Below are positions 8,763 to 17,040 of a stretch of DNA of 64,000 nt, one piece after another. The stretch comes from Myxococcales bacterium (GTDB taxonomy: Bacteria; Myxococcota_A; Polyangia; Nannocystales; Nannocystaceae): positions 124,001 to 188,000 of the forward strand of contig JACKDW010000010.1 in NCBI GenBank assembly GCA_020633295.1. The letters are read 5' to 3'. The notes under the pieces are model-generated. The model worked only from the letters and a program-made list of their open reading frames with translations, had not been told where the DNA came from and did no database searches. The position numbers and the translations under genes are program-made. Position 1 is the first letter of the stretch. Each line of letters begins with the position of its first letter.

Positions 8763-9995
8763 TTACGCGGCCGGTCGCGCGTCAGCGCGTGGCGGCATCA
8801 CGTCGCGCAGCCGCTCGGCGAGCTCGATCCCGGGCGCCCAGGTCGCGCGCATGCCTCGCTCGAGCGAGCGCGCGGGCACGGAGCGCAGCAGCGCGTCGCG
8901 CAGCCAGCAGCGCAGCGGACCGCGCCAGTGCGCGACCTGTCCGATTCGCCAGGACTGCTTGTGCACCACAGCGACGCGCGCGCGCCGGAGCTCGCGCAGC
9001 CGCGTCGCCAGCTCGCTCGGTGACGTCTCGCGCCACGAGAGCGCGAGCGCGGCCGCGTCCTCGATCGCCATGGCCGCGCCCTGACCCATGTTCGGGGTCA
9101 TCGCGTGGGCGGCGTCGCCGAGCAGCAGCACGCGCCCGCGCCCGTAGGAGAGGTGTGGCTGATCGACCAGGTCTCCGTGGTGCACGCGCGCGTCGGGGTC
9201 GCGCTCGAGGAGCCGCAGCAGCGCGTCGAGGCGCGCGTCGAGGCCCTGGAAGCGCTCGCGCAGCGCGCTCGGGTCGGCGCTCCCCGGGCCCGGCGTGCCG
9301 GCCGGCGCGGACTCGACGACGTAGACGTAGACGCCGCCGCGCGAGAGCGGCACGACGCCGACGCGGCGCCCGGGCGACCAGCGCTCGATGGTGGTCACAG
9401 GGACATGTTCGGGCGCGGGCGCGGTGAAGCGCCAGCAGGTCTGCCCGGCGTAGCGCGTCGCGCAGGCCGCGTCCCCGAGCGCGCAGGCCCGGACGGTCGA
9501 GTGCACCCCGTCGGCGCCGATCACCAGGTCCCAGCGCCCGCGCGCGCCGTCTTCGAACTCGACGTCAACGCCGTCTGGCCCAGGAGTCAGGCTCCGCAGC
9601 GCGCGGCCGAGCCGCACGCCGGGCGCGCCGAGGGCCTCGATCAGCGCGCGGTGGAGGTCGGGTCGGCGGATGTTGATCGACGGGTGCGGGATGTCTTCGT
9701 CGTCAGGCTCACCCTCGATCAGCGGGCGACCGTCGCGGCCGATCATCGCCACGTGCCCGATCGGGTGCACGTCCTCGGGGCGCAGCTCCACGCCGAGCGC
9801 GCCCAGCACCGCGGTCGCGTTGGGCTGCAGCGTGAGCCCGGCGCCGAGCGGCGCGAACGCGGGCGCGCGCTCGACGATGTCGACGCGCGCGCCGAGCCGG
9901 CGCAGCGCGATCCCGGCGGTCAGGCCACCGATGCCGGCGCCGACGATCAGCACGCGGGCGCCCCGCGGACGGCTCATGCTCGTGACGTTCTCCAT
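8763..9995 (-). CDS. FAD-dependent aromatic-hydroxylase-type monooxygenase
   Basis: About 400 residues with the dinucleotide-binding motif VLIVGAGIGGLTAGIALRRLG at the N-terminus, the DG motif LVIGADGVHS in the middle and the second FAD motif LLLGDAAHAMTPNMGQGAAMA near residue 300. These are the signatures of class A flavoprotein monooxygenases (salicylate or 3-hydroxybenzoate hydroxylase, zeaxanthin epoxidase and UbiH relatives). The substrate is unknown. The start is ambiguous: seven in-frame ATGs fall in a 12-bp repeat (10067 down to 9995), each but the first preceded by GGAG at 6 nt, and another ATG lies at 9977 just before the conserved core. I used 9995. It follows the TetR gene and belongs to the same operon. 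Confidence 0.85.
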   Translation of the reverse strand: MENVTSMSRPRGARVLIVGAGIGGLTAGIALRRLGARVDIVERAPAFAPLGAGLTLQPNATAVLGALGVELRPEDVHPIGHVAMIGRDGRPLIEGEPDDEDIPHPSINIRRPDLHRALIEALGAPGVRLGRALRSLTPGPDGVDVEFEDGARGRWDLVIGADGVHSTVRACALGDAACATRYAGQTCWRFTAPAPEHVPVTTIERWSPGRRVGVVPLSRGGVYVYVVESAPAGTPGPGSADPSALRERFQGLDARLDALLRLLERDPDARVHHGDLVDQPHLSYGRGRVLLLGDAAHAMTPNMGQGAAMAIEDAAALALSWRETSPSELATRLRELRRARVAVVHKQSWRIGQVAHWRGPLRCWLRDALLRSVPARSLERGMRATWAPGIELAERLRDVMPPRADARPAA

Positions 9996-10070
9996 ACCGT
10001 TCTCCATACCGTTCTCCATACCGTTCTCCATACCGTTCTCCATACCGTTCTCCATACCGTTCTCCATACC
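9987..10070 (-). repeat. Seven-copy 12-bp tandem repeat carrying SD-ATG units
   Basis: Seven perfect copies of GTTCTCCATACC (plus strand), read as GGTATGGAGAAC on the coding strand. Each unit contains an in-frame ATG and a GGAG placed 6 nt before the next ATG. The array starts 1 nt after the TetR stop codon (10072-10074) and runs to the monooxygenase start. If translated it encodes Met-Glu-Asn-Gly repeats. Confidence 0.9.
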
Positions 10071-10071
10071 T

Positions 10072-10749
10072 TCACTTTTCACATGAGTCCGAATGGACAT
10101 CTCCATCACCGGGCTCGTCCGGCGCGCGCGCGCCGAGGCCCGTCAGCTGCAGCGACGCGAGCGCGCGCACCGGCGCGACCCAGGCGGCGGCGTTGGCCTC
10201 GGCGGAGGCGTGCTCGCCGAAGTGCCCGCCGAGCCCGCCGATGAGCCCGCTGAGGTACAGCGCGAAGAAGCCCTGCGCCGCGAGGAAGCCGTCGCCCGGC
10301 AGGCGCGTGAGCTCGCCGCGCTGCTTGGCCGCCCGGAACAGCGCGGCGACGCGCTCCAGGAACGGCGCGAGCTGGTCATCGGGCGGATCCTGCGGGCGCG
10401 GCCACAGCGTCTCCTGGAACATCACGCGCGACAGCGTGGGCTGCTCGGCGTAGGCGGTGTACAGCACGCGCGCGCAGTGGGTCAGCTGCTCGAGCAGCGG
10501 CGCGCGCTCGTCGAGCGTCGCCCAGATCCGGGCCTGCGCGCGGGCGATGTTGTCGAGGAAGCAGGCCAGCAGCAGCCCGCGCTTGTCGCCGAAGTGGGCG
10601 AGCACCGAGCCCGACGACACGCCCGCGGCGCGGGCGATGTCGCGGATCGTCGCGTGCTCATAGCCGAGCTCCAGGAAGCGCGCGCGCGCGGCCTCGAGGA
10701 TCGCGCGCCGGCTCGCTTCCTTCTGCTCGGCGCGGGTCGGCGGGGTCAC
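10072..10749 (-). CDS. TetR/AcrR-family transcriptional regulator
   Basis: 225 residues. The N-terminal helix-turn-helix is clear: RRAILEAARARFLELGYEHATIRDIARAAGVSSGSVLAHFGDKRGLL, matching the TetR consensus with the G-Y..T..DIA..AGVS.G..Y.HF pattern. The C-terminal ligand/dimer domain follows. The start is GTG 10749, overlapping the stop of the DoxX-like gene (GTGA), so it is translationally coupled. The promoter in front of the operon contains a palindrome in its spacer, which suggests self-repression released by a ligand that the DoxX and monooxygenase products act on. The ligand is unknown. Confidence 0.9.
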   Translation of the reverse strand: MTPPTRAEQKEASRRAILEAARARFLELGYEHATIRDIARAAGVSSGSVLAHFGDKRGLLLACFLDNIARAQARIWATLDERAPLLEQLTHCARVLYTAYAEQPTLSRVMFQETLWPRPQDPPDDQLAPFLERVAALFRAAKQRGELTRLPGDGFLAAQGFFALYLSGLIGGLGGHFGEHASAEANAAAWVAPVRALASLQLTGLGARAPDEPGDGDVHSDSCEK

Positions 10750-11105
10750 GGCGTCCTCCGCAGGGACACTTCGAGCGCGAGGCGAGCGACCGCGAGGAGC
10801 AGCAGCGTGATCGGGGCGAGCGCGCCGGCGAGCCCGTCGCCCGCGGCGAGGTGGATCACGACCGCCCCGGAGTACAGGTAGAGAAAGCCGATGAGCGCCT
10901 GCTCGCGCAGCCGCGGCGCGCCCGGGATCAGCAGCGCGACGGCCCCGAGCAGCTTCCACGCGCCGACCAGCGTGGCCAGCGAGCGCGGCAGCCCGAGGTG
11001 CAGGAAGGTCGCCTCGATCGGGGCCGCGTGCGTGACACACGCGAACCCGCCGAGAAGCGCGAAGAGGGCCAAGAACGCGGTTAAAACGTGGGAGAGCGCG
11101 CGCAT
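10746..11105 (-). CDS. DoxX-like small membrane protein
   Basis: About 119 residues with four hydrophobic segments (ALSHVLTAFLALFALLGGF, LATLVGAWKLLGAVALLI, ALIGFLYLYSGAVVIHLAAG, LAPITLLLLAVARLALEV). Size and topology fit the DoxX/DoxX_2 family, often found beside redox or detoxification genes. The start is ATG 11105; an in-frame GTG at 11114 would add three residues. It is the first gene of the operon reading into tetR and the monooxygenase, with the promoter about 20 bp upstream. Confidence 0.75.
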   Translation of the reverse strand: MRALSHVLTAFLALFALLGGFACVTHAAPIEATFLHLGLPRSLATLVGAWKLLGAVALLIPGAPRLREQALIGFLYLYSGAVVIHLAAGDGLAGALAPITLLLLAVARLALEVSLRRTP

Positions 11106-11115
11106 CGATTTCACT

Positions 11116-11153
11116 GAACATGTTAATTATACGCGTTCATTGAACCTGTCCAA
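11116..11153 (-). promoter_or_regulatory. Sigma70-type promoter with palindromic operator for the doxX-tetR-monooxygenase operon
   Basis: On the minus strand TTGGAC (11153-11148) and a perfect TATAAT (11131-11126) are separated by 16 bp. The spacer contains the palindrome GTTCAATGAAC (11145-11135). A second, imperfect dyad with the same half-site (GAAC-AT-GTTa, 11116-11125) overlaps the expected start of transcription. This is a classical arrangement for TetR autorepression. AT-rich promoter bases stand out from the surrounding GC-rich DNA. Confidence 0.6.
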
Positions 11154-11239
11154 TTAAAAATTCAGGCGCGAGATCGCGCGTGTGCGAGATGGCGTTTGGG
11201 TCATGTCCTCACGCGCGACGATGTCGCGCCGCCGGGGAC

Positions 11240-11264
11240 GCGCGCGTCGAGCCTCGACGCGCGC
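11240..11264 (-). terminator. Strong GC hairpin, likely terminator
   Basis: An 11-bp perfect inverted repeat (GCGCGCGTCGA / TCGACGCGCGC) with a 3-nt loop sits downstream of the stop at 11300 and before the doxX promoter. There is no T-run, so it may act as a Rho-aided or structural terminator. Confidence 0.45.
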
Positions 11265-11299
11265 GCCGCCCAGCGGCGCGGTGTGTCTCGGGGGTCGCG

Positions 11300-13228
11300 T
11301 CAGGACGCGCCGCTGACCCGCCAGTAGCCGTAGACCTGGCTCGCCGGCACGTCGGCGCCGGTGCTGCCGTGACCCCAGAAGTACTCGGTGTAGTTGGGCA
11401 TCGCCCAGCCCGACAGCGCCACGCCCATGACGGCGTAGGTCACGTCGGAGCTCTGGATGTCGGTCGCGGTCTGGACCCACGCGCGCCGCACGTCGAGCGG
11501 GCTCTGGCGCGTCAGGTAGCTGGCGAGCGTCGAGCCCTCGCGGCGGTTGTCGTAGGACGTCGAGGCGTAGGCCATGAGCAGGTGCAGGCGATCGAAGGCG
11601 GGGCCCCAGCGGTTGGCCCAGCTGCCCGCGCTCGTCGACTGCTGCAGCGGTCCGCAGGCGGCGATCACGAGCCACTCGAGATCGTTGTCGTCGCCCCAGC
11701 GCGCGTCGTCGTAGCGCAGCAGCGCGTCGTCGTGCTCGCTGCAGAACGAGAAGCCGTTGCCGCCGGCGTGCCCGGTGAAGAACACGATGTCGGCGTTGTC
11801 GGCGTAGGCGTCGTCGTCGCCGCCGTAGTCGTCGTCCTTGAAGTCCTGCTCCCAGGCGGCCGAGTTCCCCCAGTTGAAGCGGACGTTGACGCCGTCGCCC
11901 TGCATGCCGCTGACGAAGCCGCCGGCGTTGTCCTGCGAGCCGCCGAGGCCGCCGCAGGAGCCGATCCACTCGACGCCCGCGTCACGCACCCCGCCGACGC
12001 GCGGCGTCACGGGCGGCGACCAGCGCGGCGCGGGCACGACGGCCTCGGCCGCGACCTCGGTCCGGACGCCGCGCGCGTCGGTGACGATCAGCCGCAGCGA
12101 CTCGCGCACCGCGTCGACCGGCTCGCGGCTCGTGACCTCGAGCTCGAGCGCGCGCGCGCCGGCCTCGTCGCGCGCGAGCGCCCGATCGCCGCCCTCGCGC
12201 ACCCACTCGAGGGTGTAGGGCGCGAGCCCGCCCGAGACCTCGGCCTCGGCCAGCAGCACACCTGGCCCGGGGGTCATGATGATCTCGGCCTTGGGCTGGT
12301 CGAGCACGGCCGGCACCGTGCTGCGGCGCAGCTCGATCAGCTCGCCGTCGAGCTCCTGCGTGCCGCCGCAGCTGTACTGCGGGAGCACGAGGTCGCCGAG
12401 CTTCGCGTCGGCCGGCACGTGGTAGGCGAGCTCGGCGGTCAGCGTGACCTCGCCCGGGAGCGCCTCGGCGTTCATGTGCTCGGCGCACAGCGCCGTCGCC
12501 TGCGCCGGCGGGACGATCTCCATCACGCCCTGCTCCTCGAGCAGCGGGCGCGCGTAGGTCAGCTGCGTCACCTGGCCCTGGCCGTCGAACACCAGCTTGA
12601 TCTTGGCGCCTGACCCCCGCAGCGGCACGCCGCCGAGCGTCTGGTCGTGGTGCACGGTGGTGTCGATCGCCCGCGAGAGCACGGGCTCGTCGTTGACGTC
12701 GCGCAGCTCGAAGGTCGCGTGCGAGGCCACGGGCTTCGCGCCCGGGACGTTGAGGTCGGCGAGCGCGAGCAGCTCGTGCGACAGCGCGATCGCCTGCTCG
12801 TCGGGCAGCACCTCGAGCTCGCCGAGCGCCTCGAGGTCGGGCGCGGGCGCGAGCTTGGCGACGTCGTTGTTCTCCTCGTCCTCGGGCGCGTCGACGGGGA
12901 CCTGCTTGGTCGGGAGCTGCAGGAAGCGCTCGCCGTCCATGTAGCGGATGGCGCCGTGCTCATCGAGCAGCTCGCCGTCCTTGGCGAGCGCGTTGTTCTC
13001 GAGCCCGAGCTTGGCCGCGAGCGACTCGGCCTGGGCCGGCGAGACGGCGCTGCCCTTGAACGTGAAGATGGGCATGGCGAGGGACTGCTCGCCGAGCAGC
13101 TTGATCCCGGGCTCGGCGGCGGGCGCCGTGGCGTCGTCGTCGCAGCCGGGGAGGGAGAGCAGCGCGAGCGCGGCGAGCAGGGAGGGGGTGATACGGGCGA
13201 TACGGGTGATGCGGGTGGTGCGGTGCAT
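11300..13228 (-). CDS. Lipoprotein with caspase-like (clan CD-type) His-Gly / Ala-Cys domain, DUF6345-like
   Basis: 642 residues. Lipoprotein signal LLAALALLSLPGC. The N-terminal ~400 residues are extended beta-rich sequence with Glu/Asp-rich linkers. The C-terminal ~230 residues carry DIVFFTGHAGGNGFSF and, about 45 residues later, WLVIAACGPLQ. A His-Gly after one hydrophobic strand and Ala-Cys after the next is the dyad layout of clan CD cysteine peptidases (gingipain, clostripain, caspase). Sequence such as WGPAFDRLHLLMAYAS and YFWGHGSTGADVP resembles the DUF6345 family as I recall it. Peptidase activity is inference. It is predicted to be anchored in the outer membrane, facing outward or the periplasm. 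Confidence 0.65.
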   Translation of the reverse strand: MHRTTRITRIARITPSLLAALALLSLPGCDDDATAPAAEPGIKLLGEQSLAMPIFTFKGSAVSPAQAESLAAKLGLENNALAKDGELLDEHGAIRYMDGERFLQLPTKQVPVDAPEDEENNDVAKLAPAPDLEALGELEVLPDEQAIALSHELLALADLNVPGAKPVASHATFELRDVNDEPVLSRAIDTTVHHDQTLGGVPLRGSGAKIKLVFDGQGQVTQLTYARPLLEEQGVMEIVPPAQATALCAEHMNAEALPGEVTLTAELAYHVPADAKLGDLVLPQYSCGGTQELDGELIELRRSTVPAVLDQPKAEIIMTPGPGVLLAEAEVSGGLAPYTLEWVREGGDRALARDEAGARALELEVTSREPVDAVRESLRLIVTDARGVRTEVAAEAVVPAPRWSPPVTPRVGGVRDAGVEWIGSCGGLGGSQDNAGGFVSGMQGDGVNVRFNWGNSAAWEQDFKDDDYGGDDDAYADNADIVFFTGHAGGNGFSFCSEHDDALLRYDDARWGDDNDLEWLVIAACGPLQQSTSAGSWANRWGPAFDRLHLLMAYASTSYDNRREGSTLASYLTRQSPLDVRRAWVQTATDIQSSDVTYAVMGVALSGWAMPNYTEYFWGHGSTGADVPASQVYGYWRVSGAS

Positions 13229-13688
13229 GGTGTGTCCTCGCTGGGGTGGAGTGTTCGCGTTCGTGGTTGTTGTGTGTGCACGCCGGCGCGTCGGCCCCGC
13301 GAGCAGAAGCGGGAGCCGCTCGCGTCGGGGTGGTCAACCCGCGACGCGTCGCGCCAACGCGGGGGAAGTGAAGGGAGTCCGGAAATCGATCTCAGCGAAC
13401 GTGAAAAAAATTGAGAAACGTCCCGCGCCCGCGAATCTGCGGCGTTGTTGTCGATTCGCGCGAACCGCTCGTGCGCGCGGGGCGTGGGGTCACGCGCGCT
13501 TGATCGGATCACGCGCGGCGCGGGAAAAAATTTCACGCGCGCGGGACGTCGCGCGACGCGTCGTCATGCGCGTGATCGGATCGCGCGCGTGAAGACGTCG
13601 TGGACGCGCGCGCGTCGGCGTCGACGACCGATCGCGGCGCGTGCGGCCGCGCGGCGTGCTCTCGCCCGCGCGCGACATGACCGAACGA
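13229..13688. other. 460-bp intergenic region
   Basis: No supported gene. It is the promoter side of the caspase-like lipoprotein and the 3' side of the next minus-strand gene. It contains two near-copies of a TGATCGGATC core (13501-13510 and 13572-13581) flanked by CGCG runs, plus short A/T runs (GAAAAAAATT at 13404-13413 and GGAAAAAATTTC at 13522-13533) that stand out and could be promoter elements. Confidence 0.4.
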
Positions 13689-14747
13689 TCAGATCCACAC
13701 GACGACGCCGACCATCGGTCCGCCGAGCGGCACGGCGCCGACCTGCAGGTGCTCGTAGCCCGCGAACAGCTCGAGCTTGCCGATCGTCGCGCCGAGCGAG
13801 GCGCGCAGGCGCCAGTAGTCGGCGGCGCGCAGGCGACCCGCGTCGGCGCCGAGCTTGAGCACGAGCGGCTTCTTCGGGAACACCTCGAGGCGCGCGGAGA
13901 CGTAGTTGACGCCGACGAGCGTGCGCGCGGAGATGTCGGGCACGCTCGGGTCGATCATGAAGCTCGGCCCCACGCCGAAGTGCGCGTGCACGTAGCGCGA
14001 GCCGCCGGAGAAGCCGATGTTGATGTCGCCGAGCACGAGCCGATCGCGGATGTCGAACTCGTGCAGGTAGCTCCACGAGCTGTTGAGCTCGAACAGGCTG
14101 ACCAGCACGCGCGTGCTGAACCCGCCCCGGACCGTGTCCGCCGGGAGGAACGCGCCCTCGAGCCCGAGGTTCAGCGACCAGACGCGGCCGCGCTCGGGGA
14201 TGACGTCCTCGATCGGGACGGGCGACGGATCCTGGGGCTCGGCGGCGAGCTCGTCGTCGTCGCTCTCGTCGTCGTCGCTCTCGTCGTCGTCACGCTCGTC
14301 GTCGACGCTCAGCTCCTCGTCGACCGGCCGCGGGAGCAGGAAGCTGAAGCCGACGCGGTGGTCGGCGTAGGGGAAGGGGCGGTAGCGAACGCGGCGACCC
14401 ACGTCGGCGATCGCCTCCGCCATGGCCTCCCCGATCGCCGCGCCGATGGCCCGGCCGATCGAGGCCGCGACCGCCCCGCCCGAGCCGCCCGAGCCGCCCG
14501 AGCCGCTCGAGCCGCTCGAGCCGCTCGAGCCGCCCCCGGTCTCCTTGCGGACGTCGTCGAGTCGACCGGCCGAGGCGGGCGCGCTCAGGGCGAGCGCGAG
14601 CAGCCCCAGGCCCACGGCGAGCGTGCGCGCGGCGACGGAGCGAGGGAGCACCGCTGGAGCATGACTCGACGCGCGCGCTTTCTCCAGCGCGCGCGGCGTA
14701 GGGCGTGCGCGGGGGCACAGTCCTCGGTGAGCTGGCTTTCGTGACAT
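13689..14747 (-). CDS. Predicted outer-membrane beta-barrel protein with Gly/Ser and acidic linkers
   Basis: 352 residues. A signal-peptide-like segment (TLAVGLGLLALALSAPASA) lies at about 42-60, so ATG 14747 gives an unusually long n-region; a later start is possible but no clear one exists. After the signal come Gly-Ser repeats (GSSGSSGSSGSGGSGG), a short Ala-rich helix, and an Asp/Glu/Ser run (DDDESDDDESDDDE). The last 190 residues have alternating hydrophobic strands (FSFLLPRP, WSLNLGLEGAF, INIGFSGGSRYVHAHFGVG, ASLGATIGKLELFAGYEH) ending in VGVVVWI, as expected of an OmpA-sized beta-barrel. No specific family is recognised. Confidence 0.6.
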   Translation of the reverse strand: MSRKPAHRGLCPRARPTPRALEKARASSHAPAVLPRSVAARTLAVGLGLLALALSAPASAGRLDDVRKETGGGSSGSSGSSGSGGSGGSGGAVAASIGRAIGAAIGEAMAEAIADVGRRVRYRPFPYADHRVGFSFLLPRPVDEELSVDDERDDDESDDDESDDDELAAEPQDPSPVPIEDVIPERGRVWSLNLGLEGAFLPADTVRGGFSTRVLVSLFELNSSWSYLHEFDIRDRLVLGDINIGFSGGSRYVHAHFGVGPSFMIDPSVPDISARTLVGVNYVSARLEVFPKKPLVLKLGADAGRLRAADYWRLRASLGATIGKLELFAGYEHLQVGAVPLGGPMVGVVVWI

Positions 14748-14791
14748 GTTAATCGTGGCGACCCGACGCGCTCGGCCGCGCGCCGGCGCGG

Positions 14792-16861
14792 CTACGGGCG
14801 GATCGTCCAGCGCCGCCAGTGCACGCGCTCAAAGTGCTGCGGCAGCCGCAGCGCCCACGCGGCCTCGCGCAGGCAGAGCTCCCGCGTCGCCGGCTGGGCC
14901 TGCTCAAACCACACCTCGGGGACGTCGACGACCTCGCGGCTCGTCGTCTCGACGACGACGCGCAGCCCGTGCCCCTCGCCGCCGCAGGTGCGCCACGCGG
15001 CCGCGAGCGCGCGCGTCAGGAACCCCCGGAGGTCGTGCGAGGCCGAGCCCCGCCCGCTGCCGCCGCCGCCGCCCTTGCCGATGAGCCCCACGCCGCCGAG
15101 GCCGATGGTGCCCTCGTCGTTCCACTCGAGGCCCTCCGTCGACGGCCGCACGCCTGGCTCGATCGCCAGGTAGCTGGTGACCGGCGAGACCGCGCCGCCG
15201 CGCGTAGCGAGGCCGAGCAGCTCCTCGGGCTTCAGCGCCTCGAGCACCGGGGAGCCGAACACCAGCGCCGACCAGCGCGCGGCCTCGGCGTCGTCGGGCA
15301 GGAACACCTCCTCTACGGGCTCGGCCCACAGCTCGCCCGAGACGCGCACGTGGGGGAGCGGGCCCGCCGCGAGCTCGAACCAGCCCGCGTGCGCTCCTTC
15401 CTCCAGGCTCGTCGGGATGTCGGGCTCGAGCCCGGCGACCTCGACCGCGACCTCGTCGAGCGACAGCGGACGGGCCCAGCGCTCGAGCGCGCGCCGATGC
15501 TCGTCGTCGGCGACGCGCCGCTCGGGGTCCGCGTAGCCGGTCCACGCGCGCCCGCCCGTCGCCCGCGCGACCGCGTCGAGCGGACTGGCGTGGGCGTGCA
15601 CCCACGGCTCGCCGGCGTCGAGCTCCGCGAGGTGAACGATCGCGCCGGTCCGCCGCGCGAGCGCCTGCAGCCGCTCTCGCGTCAGGGAGCTGCGGAAGTT
15701 CAGGTCGCTGAGCACGAGCACCCGGCGCGAGCCGCGAGCCGACGCCGAGGTCGGCGCGACCTCGGGCGGCAGCGTCTCCACGCCCGCCGGGGTCGGCGTC
15801 GGGCGCAGCAGCGCCTCGGCGGCGTCGAGCGCCTCGTCGAGCGCGCTGCCGTTGGCCGGTGGGAGCTCGAGCGCGCGGGCGAGCGCGCGCGCGCGGCCGA
15901 CCGGCACGAAGCCGCCCGTGTGACTCGTGACGCGGCGGTCGAAGCTCAGCAGCGCGACCTCGGCCCCGCGCACCCCCGGCCCTTCGAAGTGCGAGAGGTA
16001 CGCGTCGGTCGCGGCCAGCGAGGCCGCGATGTCATCCTCGTCGCGCGAGCGCGAGGCGTCGACGATCACGACGACCCGCGCGTCGTCGGGCACGCGCGTC
16101 ATCGCGGGCGAGGTCTCGAGATCGAGGTGCGTGAGCACGCGGCCGGCGGCGGTGGGCGTGACGGCCAGCCGGCCCTCGAGCCAGCGCGGAGCCCGGGGCG
16201 CGAGCGCGACCTCGATCGGCTCGCCCGTGACGACGACGCGGCGCCCCGGGCGGATCGGCGCGCCGTCGAGGTAGAGGCGATCGCCGCGGCGCGCGGGCGC
16301 GAGCGTGTAGCTCGCCGGCAGCGCGTCGGTGCCGAGCCGCTCGAGCGTGATCCGGTGGCGCCCCTCCTCGTACCGGGTCGGGGCCGTGAGCGTGTACTCG
16401 ACCTGCTTCGCGCGCTCCGGCGCGACGGGGAAGACCTGGAGCACGAGGCGGTCCTGCGCGCGCCACGAGAGCAGCGCCGGGTCGCGGGGCGAGTAGCCGC
16501 CGATGCCCGTGAGCTGGCGGTAGCGCGCGGCCGCCAGCTCCGCCTCGAGCAGCTGACCGGAAAACCATGTTGTTCGGCCGCCCTGGCGCCCGCGGGTGCG
16601 CAGCCCGGTCGCGACCGACGCGCCGGGGAGGTCGATCCAGAGGACCGCCTGGTCGTGGCGCACGCCGCGGTTGTACAGCGTGCGTCGCACTCGCAGCGTC
16701 GCCGCGCCGCGATCGACCCGGAGCTCGATCGCGTGCGCGCGCTCCTCGATGGTGCCGCGCGTACCCGAGAGCGAGTCGGCACGCGCGGCGGCGGAGCTCG
16801 TGAGCGCGGCGAGGAGCGCGGCGGCGGCGGGGAGCGTGACGGTCAAGCGAGGGCGAGGCAC
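14792..16861 (-). CDS. VIT-VWA domain protein with degenerate AgmX/PglI-type C-terminus
   Basis: 689 residues. Signal peptide (LPAAAALLAALTSSAAARA), then a VIT domain (~35-170: IELRVDRGAATLRVRRTLYN, YSPRDPALLSWRAQDRLVLQVFPV). A VWA domain (~260-430) follows, with a MIDAS-like DASRS in VVVIVDASRSRDEDDI. Near residue 580 the motif EGTIGLGGVGLIGKGGGGG appears, almost identical to one in the FHA-AgmX protein at 45438-47516. After it an ~85-residue tail with two Cys (WRTCGG..., ELCLREAAW) matches the spacing of the AgmX/PglI C-terminal domain. Probably a periplasmic or surface protein. The VIT-VWA-AgmX fusion is inferred from motifs. Confidence 0.8.
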   Translation of the reverse strand: MPRPRLTVTLPAAAALLAALTSSAAARADSLSGTRGTIEERAHAIELRVDRGAATLRVRRTLYNRGVRHDQAVLWIDLPGASVATGLRTRGRQGGRTTWFSGQLLEAELAAARYRQLTGIGGYSPRDPALLSWRAQDRLVLQVFPVAPERAKQVEYTLTAPTRYEEGRHRITLERLGTDALPASYTLAPARRGDRLYLDGAPIRPGRRVVVTGEPIEVALAPRAPRWLEGRLAVTPTAAGRVLTHLDLETSPAMTRVPDDARVVVIVDASRSRDEDDIAASLAATDAYLSHFEGPGVRGAEVALLSFDRRVTSHTGGFVPVGRARALARALELPPANGSALDEALDAAEALLRPTPTPAGVETLPPEVAPTSASARGSRRVLVLSDLNFRSSLTRERLQALARRTGAIVHLAELDAGEPWVHAHASPLDAVARATGGRAWTGYADPERRVADDEHRRALERWARPLSLDEVAVEVAGLEPDIPTSLEEGAHAGWFELAAGPLPHVRVSGELWAEPVEEVFLPDDAEAARWSALVFGSPVLEALKPEELLGLATRGGAVSPVTSYLAIEPGVRPSTEGLEWNDEGTIGLGGVGLIGKGGGGGSGRGSASHDLRGFLTRALAAAWRTCGGEGHGLRVVVETTSREVVDVPEVWFEQAQPATRELCLREAAWALRLPQHFERVHWRRWTIRP

Positions 16862-17040
16862 GGGGGGTTCGACAGCCGCGCGCGGCGGCGGTTCCGCGAG
16901 CGCGGCGGGCGTTCGCGTGAGCGCCCTCCAGCGCTGGGTGGAATGTCGGCGCGCGGCCGGGCGTAGACGAGGATCCCGGGGCCGCGGCGGCCGTGTATGC
17001 TCGAGCGGCCGTGGGCCCTGGGGCGGCGCGGAGCGAGTCC

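Noticed and set aside
9987..10070. CRISPR array
   Set aside because: Units are 12 bp with no spacers; a simple tandem repeat.
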